Shown here: positions 33,713 to 40,477 of the stretch, piece after piece
How the letters are laid out: each line of letters opens with the position of its first letter
Position numbering within the stretch: the first letter of the stretch is position 1
Assembly (NCBI GenBank): GCA_026386795.1
Contig: JAPLMU010000055.1
Location: forward strand, 1 to 40,477
DNA length: 40,477 bases
DNA from: Planctomycetota bacterium
Lineage (GTDB): Bacteria; Planctomycetota; Phycisphaerae; Phycisphaerales; SM1A02
Direction of reading: 5' to 3'
Notes under the pieces: model-generated
What the model was told of the DNA's origin: nothing
Databases searched by the model: none
What the model saw: the letters and a program-made list of their open reading frames with translations, nothing else
Translations under genes and position numbers: made by a program

Positions 33713-35584
33713 CTAGGGGGCGTAGGTGCGCAACAACTTCTCCACCTGCGGCTGCGCGGGCTCCACAGCCAGACTTTGCTCGAAAGCCCGTCGGGACTCT
33801 TCGCGGGCGCCGCCATCAAGGCGGTCACTGAGAAGCCATGAATTGAGCGCGCAGACGCCAACTCCGTTCCACGCCTTGATACTGCGGGGATCTTGCTCAG
33901 CTGCATGGCGATAGGCAACGATGGCGCGGTCATAGTCTGCGGCACGGAAAGCAAGCCACGCGGCGCGCTCACTCGCGGCTGCGGATGGCCAGCGGCGCGC
34001 GAATTCACTGCCAGCACTCGATGCTTCGGCGAATCGGCTTTCGGCGGTGTATGCCGCGATGAGCCCGTCCATGGTGCCCTCGGATACTTCGCCGAGCGTG
34101 ACTGCTTCTTCATACGCAGCACTTGCTTCGGCGGCGCGCCCGGCAATCAAGTACGCGCGCGCTACGCGCGACCACGCATCAGCATCTGCACCAGCGTCCG
34201 CCGCGAGACGTTCAAGGAATGGGATCGCAGCGGAACGATTTCCGGAACGCTCAAGGGCGTCAGCGATGCCAGCGATCGCACGCATATCGGTTGGAGCGAG
34301 CACGAGCGCCTGTCGATAGCAGCGGACCGCATCGTCATTGCGCTGCGCGGCCAAATGAGTGCGCGCAAGCCCAATGTGCGCGTCGACATTGCGTGGGTCA
34401 GCCTGAATGGCGGCCTCATAGGAACGCTGCGCCGCTCGGATATCACCCTGCTCCAAAGTAATGGTGCCAACCGCCACTTGAACGTCAACAAGACGGGGAT
34501 TTTCAGTGAGAAGGGCACGAAACTCGCCAAGCGCCTCTTGGTAATCGCCTCGATCAGCAACACTTTGGGCGCGCCGAAGCCGATCAGATTCCTCGGCAGT
34601 GGGGGCGACGGCGCCAACCCGCGCTGCGGTCAACTCTGCGTCTGACTTCGCCCATGGACGGCAACCTCCAAGCATCGTGAGTGAAACACACGCGAACATC
34701 GCCAGCGACAACGCGCGCAGCCACGCCGCGTTGGCACGGTCAGGGTCTCGCCCGCGAAGCTTGCCTTCCTTTGGAGTCTCCATGATCATTGGAACATGGC
34801 GAAATGCCAGCATGTGCGCCATAGTTGCAAAGCATGGCTTGCCGCATGTGCCGCCACCAAGGTTCTCATGACGGTCAAGGTGCGAACCAAGCGCGCCCTT
34901 GGAATCATTGACGTGAATGACCCGCACATGAGCACGGCCGACTACCGATTCAAATGACTGCCAGAAAGACTTTGCCTTTGCTGGCGTTGACATGTCGTGA
35001 CCAAATGCCGTTGCGTGGCACGTGTCGAAACAGAATGCAACGCGCTCGGGATTCTTTACCGCAGCACGAATACGAGCGAGGTGCTCGAGTGGTCCACCAA
35101 GATTCGTTCCGCTACCGACGGTGTTCTCAATGCAAGTGACGGTGCTATACCCCTTGGTGGAACGGTGAATGGCGTCAAGTTCAGCGACAAGTCGGCGAAT
35201 ACCCGCTTCTTCATCGACCGCATTGCCAGCCGTGCCAAGATGCGCACCGGGGTGCATGACGCACGAGGGTATGCCGAGTTGCTCACAACGCTCCGTTTCT
35301 TGTAACTGCAGCGCGCTGCTCTTGGCTCGCATTTCCGCGTCAGGCGAGGCCAAGTTCACCAGATAGCTGTTGTGGCTTACCAGTCGGCGTTCTGGATTCG
35401 TGTGCCAGCCAGCGTCATGTACGGCGGCGCGAAATGCCTTGATTTCCTCGTCAGCCAATGGCTTCCACTTCCATTGCCGTTGATTCTTTGTGAATACCTG
35501 CACGCAGTCAAGTTCCAGGCGCTGCGCTTCTTGCACGGCAAGATGCATGCCACCTGCGATGCTCAGATGACTGCCGACAAGCAC
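33713..35584 (-). CDS. nfo: Endonuclease IV fused in frame to a TPR lipoprotein-like domain
   Basis: 623 residues in one frame. Residues 1-~292 are a complete AP endonuclease IV, which cuts DNA at abasic sites. Its zinc ligands are present (VSHNSYL, VMHPGAH, CIENT, CFDTCHATAFGHD, VIHVNDSKG, SHLDRHENLG, IMETPKEG). Right after its normal end (DPDRANAAWLRA) comes LSLAMFACVSLTMLGGC, a textbook lipoprotein signal with lipobox Cys308, then several TPR units (~330-620). A cytoplasmic enzyme fused to an export signal is odd; two genes may have merged by loss of a stop, or an internal non-ATG start may be used. The GTG start follows the TAA of the upstream gene with no gap. Confidence 0.88.
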   Translation of the reverse strand: MLVGSHLSIAGGMHLAVQEAQRLELDCVQVFTKNQRQWKWKPLADEEIKAFRAAVHDAGWHTNPERRLVSHNSYLVNLASPDAEMRAKSSALQLQETERCEQLGIPSCVMHPGAHLGTAGNAVDEEAGIRRLVAELDAIHRSTKGYSTVTCIENTVGSGTNLGGPLEHLARIRAAVKNPERVAFCFDTCHATAFGHDMSTPAKAKSFWQSFESVVGRAHVRVIHVNDSKGALGSHLDRHENLGGGTCGKPCFATMAHMLAFRHVPMIMETPKEGKLRGRDPDRANAAWLRALSLAMFACVSLTMLGGCRPWAKSDAELTAARVGAVAPTAEESDRLRRAQSVADRGDYQEALGEFRALLTENPRLVDVQVAVGTITLEQGDIRAAQRSYEAAIQADPRNVDAHIGLARTHLAAQRNDDAVRCYRQALVLAPTDMRAIAGIADALERSGNRSAAIPFLERLAADAGADADAWSRVARAYLIAGRAAEASAAYEEAVTLGEVSEGTMDGLIAAYTAESRFAEASSAGSEFARRWPSAAASERAAWLAFRAADYDRAIVAYRHAAEQDPRSIKAWNGVGVCALNSWLLSDRLDGGAREESRRAFEQSLAVEPAQPQVEKLLRTYAP

Positions 35585-37057
35585 TTAGTTGCGCCCCTTG
35601 GTCTGTTGACCAGCGAGTTGCGCCAACAGTGTTGCCGCAGCACGCGCTGCATGCACACGCAAATCCGGAACCGCCGTTGATTCCCAGAGGTCACCGCGGC
35701 GAAGGGCGCCTGCAATGACCACGCGTTGATGTGGCACACCGTTTGCGTTCATCAATCTGCAATCATCATCGGAACGAATGCCAAGACCGAGTTCATCAGT
35801 AGTGGCAATACCTGAGCGCTGCATGGCTCCCAAGAGCGGGTCTATCGTGTGCCGAAGATCCATTGCTGGTCCGATGCAATTGATGACCCGCGCAACGACA
35901 TGCACGTGTGTAACACCATCAGGCGCTCGCACTGAAGCGGCGATGGCTCCGTGAACGGTTGATTTCAACGCTAACAACTCGCCGCGCTCAACAAGTAGCG
36001 TCCCTGCCCGACGCTGCGCAGTGATGTCGGCAAGCACTTGAACTGGCACGCGATGGCGGTGGATTTCCCACAACGCGCGCGCTCGTCGGATGAATCGGCG
36101 GCGCTCTGAGGCAGTCCATGATTTCCAAATCGCAGGAATGTGCGGTCGAACTGCATCAATGACGCCCTGCCATCCAAGTCCGCCCGCCATGCGTTGCCGG
36201 GCCGCCGCCCGGAGCGCTGAAAGAACCTTCGCTGGACTTCCAGCGAGTTGCTCCTTGGTCATCGAGAGTGGCGGCTCGCCATGATCGGCGTGCGGCAGCG
36301 GCAATCGGCCATTGCGAGACAACATGCGAACGGTGCCTCGGTGCCCTGCGCGGCGCAATCCCTCAACAACGTCGATCGCAGTCAGTCCGCTTCCGAGCAC
36401 CAGAATGTCTGCGTCCGGGTCGATACCGTGAAGTGAACCCGACTCCCATGGATCCGCGATGAGCGCTTGCGGAGGAACGTCGCGCTGAATGTGCGCCCAC
36501 GGCGCCGGCGACGCTGGCACCCCTGGCGCAATGACTGCACATTGAGCAACTATCGTTTGATGGTGCGCACCTTGGTGACTTGCATCACCACTCGCGACCA
36601 CTGTGAGTTCGACCTGCGAATGCGCATCACGCACATCAATCACCGCTCCACGGACAAATGAAACGTGAGCTCCAGACCGCGCCACCTCATTCAGCACAAA
36701 TTCCGTGAGGTATTCGCCGAACAGGGCGCGCGGCGCAAATGAATCGGGACGAAACTTTCCTGGCTGCCGCGTCTCTAGCCAACGGTGAAAACTGCCCATG
36801 TCATCGGCAATTGGACCCATACGACCGGCCGGAACATTCAGCAGATGCTCGTCATCGCAACCGCCGTATGCAACGCCCGGCGCGCGCCGCGGATGACACT
36901 CAATGACGGCAAACTTGTCTGATGAAAGCGCACGGCAGAGATGCACCAACGCCACGAGTCCGCTGAATCCGCCGCCAACGATCGCAACATCGACCTGCGA
37001 AGGTGCTGTGTCTTTCCACGGTAACTGCTGGCATGGTGATGTGGTGTTCGATGTCAT
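35585..37057 (-). CDS. FAD/NAD(P)-binding oxidoreductase (PF13454-like)
   Basis: 490 residues from ATG 37057; a TTG at 37081 overlapping the upstream stop (TTGA) is possible. The N-terminal dinucleotide fold VDVAIVGGGFSGLVALVHL is followed by the family motif GVAYGGCDDEHLLNVPAGRMG and FGEYLTEFVL. A second nucleotide-binding motif, ILVLGSGLTAIDVVEGLRRAG, lies near 220. This pattern matches the FAD-NAD(P)-binding proteins of the HpnW/YdhS type, whose substrates are mostly unknown. It is the middle gene of a tight minus-strand group (4-base or zero spacing on both sides), suggesting co-transcription with the dehydrogenase upstream. Confidence 0.85.
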   Translation of the reverse strand: MTSNTTSPCQQLPWKDTAPSQVDVAIVGGGFSGLVALVHLCRALSSDKFAVIECHPRRAPGVAYGGCDDEHLLNVPAGRMGPIADDMGSFHRWLETRQPGKFRPDSFAPRALFGEYLTEFVLNEVARSGAHVSFVRGAVIDVRDAHSQVELTVVASGDASHQGAHHQTIVAQCAVIAPGVPASPAPWAHIQRDVPPQALIADPWESGSLHGIDPDADILVLGSGLTAIDVVEGLRRAGHRGTVRMLSRNGRLPLPHADHGEPPLSMTKEQLAGSPAKVLSALRAAARQRMAGGLGWQGVIDAVRPHIPAIWKSWTASERRRFIRRARALWEIHRHRVPVQVLADITAQRRAGTLLVERGELLALKSTVHGAIAASVRAPDGVTHVHVVARVINCIGPAMDLRHTIDPLLGAMQRSGIATTDELGLGIRSDDDCRLMNANGVPHQRVVIAGALRRGDLWESTAVPDLRVHAARAAATLLAQLAGQQTKGRN

Positions 37058-37077
37058 CAAGGAATCACTGCAACATG

Positions 37078-38115
37078 TCAAACCATCCGCGAACCAGCGG
37101 CGCGCGCTGCCGCGACGATTCGATCGGCGGTACGTACGGCGGCAAATCCATCCTCTGCATCCACGAGTGGGCGACGACCGGCGCGGATGGCATCAATAAA
37201 ATCCTCCGCTTGCAAGCGCAACGGCTCACCAGCATGAACATCAAGTGGTTCAACCTGCAGCAGATCGAGGAAGTTGAGGTGGCTGAGATCAGCACCCTTT
37301 TTCAAGAGCTCACGGACTTCTGAGATCTTGTTGGCGTTTGGTCCCTTGCGGGCGACCGTTCCCTTGCGATCAACGAAGTCCGCACTGACATACGTGTCGT
37401 CACTCATGATGCGAATCTTGCGCTCGGTCTTCATGGCAATTCGGCTCGCGGTGACATTCGCAACAGGCGTGTAGCCATCCGCCATGCGCGGGAATTCCAG
37501 ACGGGCATTGCAGACGTCTTCCGCTTCACCGAGAACGCTCACTGCACTCGCCCGCACCTCGACAGGCTCTGCTCCAAAGAGCATGAGCAATACGTCAATG
37601 TCATGGATCATCATGTCAAGCACAACACCGACGTCGACGCTACGAAATGTCATTGGACTCACGCGGTCGACTTCCACAAAGCGCGGGGCAAGTCCGAGTT
37701 TACGCACCGCCACCATCACTGGGTCGTAGCGAACCACGTGTCCAACTTGTAGCAACGCACCACTGCGCGCGGCGGCGTCGGCAATGGCTCGCGCCTCATC
37801 GGGAGTTGGCGCAAGTGGTTTCTCAATCAAACAGTGCACGCCAGCCGCAAGCAATTTCTCCGCGGCGGCGCGATGATGGACCGTGGGCGTAGCGATCGTT
37901 ACGACATCCACGCCCGCTGCGATCAGTGCTTCGACTTCGGAATACCCTTTGCCGCCGTACTTTTCAACAACTTGCTGACAACGATCCGCACTCGAATCAA
38001 CTACGCCAACCAAGTCACATCCCTCCACCTGCGTCCACAGGCGTGCGTGATGATTCCCCATCTTGCCAACGCCTACAACGCCGCAGCGAAGAGTGGCAGT
38101 ACTTGTCTGTGTCAT
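37078..38115 (-). CDS. Gfo/Idh/MocA-family NAD(P)-dependent dehydrogenase
   Basis: 345 residues. Rossmann motif GVVGVGKMGNHHARLW at the start, then VTIATPTVHHRAAAEKLLAAG, the family's EKP motif (CLIEKPLAPTPDEA), VGHVVRYDPVM, and the MIHDIDVLLMLFG motif with the likely catalytic His. The C-terminal beta-sheet domain follows (ARLEFPRMADGYTPVANVTASR, EPLRLQAEDFIDAIRAGRRP). These enzymes oxidise or reduce sugars, inositols or related polyols; some make nucleotide-sugar precursors. The substrate cannot be read from the sequence. AAAGGA 8 bases before the ATG fixes the start. It lies 34 bases after purQ and overlaps the next gene region. Confidence 0.9.
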   Translation of the reverse strand: MTQTSTATLRCGVVGVGKMGNHHARLWTQVEGCDLVGVVDSSADRCQQVVEKYGGKGYSEVEALIAAGVDVVTIATPTVHHRAAAEKLLAAGVHCLIEKPLAPTPDEARAIADAAARSGALLQVGHVVRYDPVMVAVRKLGLAPRFVEVDRVSPMTFRSVDVGVVLDMMIHDIDVLLMLFGAEPVEVRASAVSVLGEAEDVCNARLEFPRMADGYTPVANVTASRIAMKTERKIRIMSDDTYVSADFVDRKGTVARKGPNANKISEVRELLKKGADLSHLNFLDLLQVEPLDVHAGEPLRLQAEDFIDAIRAGRRPLVDAEDGFAAVRTADRIVAAARAAGSRMV

Positions 38116-38149
38116 AAATATTTCCTTTGCGCTGTGCGCGTGCGGTACA

Positions 38150-38965
38150 TCAGGCGCTCACGAGCACGCGCTCGACGGCGTTACGGAACATTCGAAGACC
38201 AAGCGGCTCAGTGGCGCGCTGTTGCATGGATAGGCGAGTCCAACGCGGATGTTGTGTCCACCGCGTGAAGCGCTCAGGATGTGGCATCAAACCAAAGACC
38301 AAGCCGCTTGCGTCACAGATACCAGCGATGCGCCGCATGCTGCCATTGAAGTGATCTGCCTGGTGGTAACGGATGGCAATCTGCCCATTGGACTCAAGCG
38401 CATCAAGGAGCGCTTCGTCAGCCACCAAACGACCTTCGCCGTGTGCGCTTGGAAGGATGCCGGTGACGTCGTCACATTCCAGACCCTGCGTCCACACACA
38501 GCGCGTTTCTGCGGGGATCTCTACACGGGTCCACGCATCGCGGAATCGGCCAGTACTGTTTTGCGCCAGAGCAATGGACGGCTCCGCAGCGGTCGCCGGC
38601 CACGGCAGACCAACGGACGGTCCCGGCAACAGACCCGCCTGCACGGCGATCTGAAACCCATTGCATGGGCAGATCATGGGAACCCCGCGCTCAATCGCGG
38701 CGGCGAGCGCGGGGTACACACTGCGGCGCATGAGGGCGCCCATGATGCGGCCAGCAGCAATGTCATCACCAAAGCTGAATCCACCGGGGAGTCCAATTAA
38801 TCGGTAATTGTCAATGATTCCTGGTTTTCTTACGAGTTCCGAAAGAAGAACCGACTCCGGCTGTGCACCTGCGGCTGCGAACGACTGCGCCAACTCGAGG
38901 TCGCAGTTGATGCCTGCGGCGGTGATGACAAGGGCCTTTGGTCCGTGGATAGTCATGGTGTTCAT
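38150..38965 (-). CDS. purQ: PurQ, glutaminase subunit of FGAM synthase
   Basis: Class I amidotransferase that feeds ammonia to PurL. 271 residues. Motifs: LVITAAGINCDLELAQSF, LIGLPGGFSFGDDIAAGRI, nucleophile Cys101 in CPCNGFQIAVQAGLLPG, and the His/Glu site in FGLMPHPERF. Slightly longer than the ~230-residue PurQ of Bacillus. The ATG at 38965 follows the purL stop after one base; an in-frame ATG at 38956 is also possible. Together with purL it forms the ATP-dependent FGAR to FGAM step of purine synthesis. Confidence 0.95.
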   Translation of the reverse strand: MNTMTIHGPKALVITAAGINCDLELAQSFAAAGAQPESVLLSELVRKPGIIDNYRLIGLPGGFSFGDDIAAGRIMGALMRRSVYPALAAAIERGVPMICPCNGFQIAVQAGLLPGPSVGLPWPATAAEPSIALAQNSTGRFRDAWTRVEIPAETRCVWTQGLECDDVTGILPSAHGEGRLVADEALLDALESNGQIAIRYHQADHFNGSMRRIAGICDASGLVFGLMPHPERFTRWTQHPRWTRLSMQQRATEPLGLRMFRNAVERVLVSA

Positions 38966-38966
38966 C

Positions 38967-40477
38967 TCATCCGCCGGTCGGCGCGTTCCACGCGGTTCGG
39001 AGTGTGTCTACGGTCATGGACTCATGCGGAGTGCGCACGCCAACAACTTCAAACATCGCGAGCGCTGAAACAGTCCCTATCACTGCGTGCGCAATACCAT
39101 CAAGATGCGCCTGTATCTGTCCAAGATGCGCGGGTTCAACTTCCAAAATGTAGCGATGCGGATCTTCAGCAAAGGCGCGACATTCATCCGACACTTCTGC
39201 ATGCGCGGTGGCGTCAAACGGTACGCGTGAAAGATCGATGTGCGCGCCAAGACCGCCGGCGAAACACATTTCCGCAAGCGCCGGCAGCAAGCCGCCCTCG
39301 CTTGGGTCATGCGCCGAACGCACCGCGCCGGCTGCAATGCACGACGCCACGGCGCGAGCAGTGCGTGCTCCGCGCACAGGATCCACGACGGGCAAACGAT
39401 TGTCTGTATGCCCACATGCGCCCAACATCACGCGATGGCTTCCGCCCATGCGCGCGCCGGTTGTGCCGACAAGAATCAGCAGATTTCCAGCTTCTTTCAC
39501 GTCCATCGAGCACGCGCACTCAGCATTTGCAACGATCCCAAATCCCGACACCAAGAGCGTCGGCGGAATCATGATGATGCGTCCATCGTGCGTACGGAAC
39601 TGATTCTTCAGGCTGTCCTTGCCACTGATGAACGGCGTTCGGTACGCCATTGCTCCGTCGTAGCACGCCTCCGCAGCACGAACGAGCGAACCCATGTTGC
39701 GTGGATCGTCACAGGAAGGCCAACAGAAATTGTCCAAGACCGCAATGCGCGTTGGGTCGGCGCCAACACACACCATATTGCGAACGCACTCATCAAGGGC
39801 AGCGAGTGTCATGGCGTATGGATCAGCGCACCAACCAGTGGCGAGTCCATTACTGATAGCGAGTGCACGACTCGATCCAGGCACCGGATGCACAACGGCG
39901 GCATCCGATGGACCGCCGTTGCCGACACCCACGAGTGGCTTGATGACGCTGCCACCCTGTACCTCATGGTCATACTGCCGGATGATCCATTCCTTGCTGG
40001 CGATGTTCGGATGGGAAAGTAGCGCGCATGTCGTGTCCACCAAACGAGGACCGACACCGCGGCCGTTTCCGGGCGGAGGCAATTGCGACGCGCTCCATGC
40101 GGCGTCCCACACTGCCTCGCGGGTTGGCATCGGTACGCCCTCGTGCAAGAAATGGGTATCAAGTGCGCCCACCTCAGTGCCGTGCCAATACAGACGAATC
40201 ATGCCGTCATTGGTGCCGAACTCGCCGAGATCACAGAGCTCAACGCCGTGCGCGGAACACACTGCCCGCAGGCGTTCCAACTTGGCCGGCGGCACAGAAA
40301 GCACCATGCGCTCTTGTGCTTCGGAGATCCAGATTTCAGTGGGACTCAGGCCGTCGTACTTCACTGGCGCGCATTCAAGATTGACTGTCGCGCCGACGTC
40401 CTTGCCCATCTCTCCAACGGCGCTTGAGAATCCGCCCGCGCCGCAGTCCGTGGTTCCGCTGTACAGCGGTCCATCCG
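38967..40477 (-). CDS. purL: PurL, FGAM synthase large subunit (5' end outside window)
   Basis: The C-terminal ~503 residues are present; the frame is open to the right edge. It shows the second half of the AIR-synthase-like fold: GTTDCGAGGFSSAVGEMG, EIWISEAQERMV, HFLHEGVPMPTRE, ISNGLATGWCADPYAMTLAA, DNFCWPS, PFISGKDSLKN, RMGGSHRVM, AHDPSEGGLLPALAEM. The residues after the AIR-synthase domain end near TPHESMTVDTLRTAW, with no glutaminase domain. This agrees with a separate purQ directly downstream (1-base gap). No purS-like gene is visible here. Confidence 0.96.
   Translation of the reverse strand, partial: DGPLYSGTTDCGAGGFSSAVGEMGKDVGATVNLECAPVKYDGLSPTEIWISEAQERMVLSVPPAKLERLRAVCSAHGVELCDLGEFGTNDGMIRLYWHGTEVGALDTHFLHEGVPMPTREAVWDAAWSASQLPPPGNGRGVGPRLVDTTCALLSHPNIASKEWIIRQYDHEVQGGSVIKPLVGVGNGGPSDAAVVHPVPGSSRALAISNGLATGWCADPYAMTLAALDECVRNMVCVGADPTRIAVLDNFCWPSCDDPRNMGSLVRAAEACYDGAMAYRTPFISGKDSLKNQFRTHDGRIIMIPPTLLVSGFGIVANAECACSMDVKEAGNLLILVGTTGARMGGSHRVMLGACGHTDNRLPVVDPVRGARTARAVASCIAAGAVRSAHDPSEGGLLPALAEMCFAGGLGAHIDLSRVPFDATAHAEVSDECRAFAEDPHRYILEVEPAHLGQIQAHLDGIAHAVIGTVSALAMFEVVGVRTPHESMTVDTLRTAWNAPTGG

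Overview
The window is a GC-rich, gene-dense piece of bacterial chromosome carrying mostly housekeeping genes. The mix suggests a planctomycete, perhaps of the Phycisphaerae type: LL-diaminopimelate aminotransferase, a tricorn-like protease with low-complexity inserts, a TPR-secretin with glycine tracts, a SNF2-SWIM pair, and many long secreted proteins. This assignment is inference from gene content; no 16S gene is present. No insertion sequence, prophage or CRISPR array is visible.

Layout. 1-1261 (minus): purE-purK, purK running off the left edge. 1262-1892: a gene-free stretch with a run of strong hairpins ending in a plus-strand intrinsic terminator, probably an undescribed structured RNA, followed by the xerC terminator. 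1893-2885 (minus): Xer recombinase. 3239-3311: tRNA-Lys(TTT). 3392-7566 (plus): SNF2 ATPase and SWIM zinc-finger protein with a 4-base overlap. 7616-8448 (minus): STAS anti-anti-sigma protein and anti-sigma kinase. 8550-11696 (minus): a large secretin with its own UUCG-loop terminator. 11937-15534 (plus): carA-priA. 15641-19813 (plus): sucA-sucB. 19827-23384 (minus): tricorn-like protease. 23385-24097: a leader with a repeated two-hairpin module and a small unknown gene. 24155-26664 (plus): M42 aminopeptidase, a phospholipid-N-methyltransferase-like enzyme and rlmE, linked by unusual stop-start minicistrons. 26675-28839 (minus): dapL and a lipoprotein. 28863-30442 (plus): an esterase gene broken by a deletion. 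30460-33324 (plus): a 954-residue secreted protein of unknown function. 33284-40477 (minus): queF, an endonuclease IV-TPR lipoprotein fusion, an FAD oxidoreductase, a Gfo/Idh/MocA dehydrogenase, purQ and purL (running off the right edge).

How the genes fit together. Two purine blocks (purE-purK and purL-purQ) lie at opposite ends on the same strand. carA supplies carbamoyl phosphate, and sucAB give E1 and E2 of 2-oxoglutarate dehydrogenase (E3 is not here). xerC and priA serve chromosome resolution and replication restart. The STAS and anti-sigma pair is a partner-switching module.

The most unusual features are not protein families. They are the hairpin array at 1337-1795, the chain of overlapping Met-Thr-Pro minicistrons at 25303-25368, the duplicated hairpin module at 23515-23708, the start-codon hairpin at 24117-24158, the endonuclease IV-lipoprotein fusion, and several -10-like boxes so close to start codons that leaderless mRNAs are likely.
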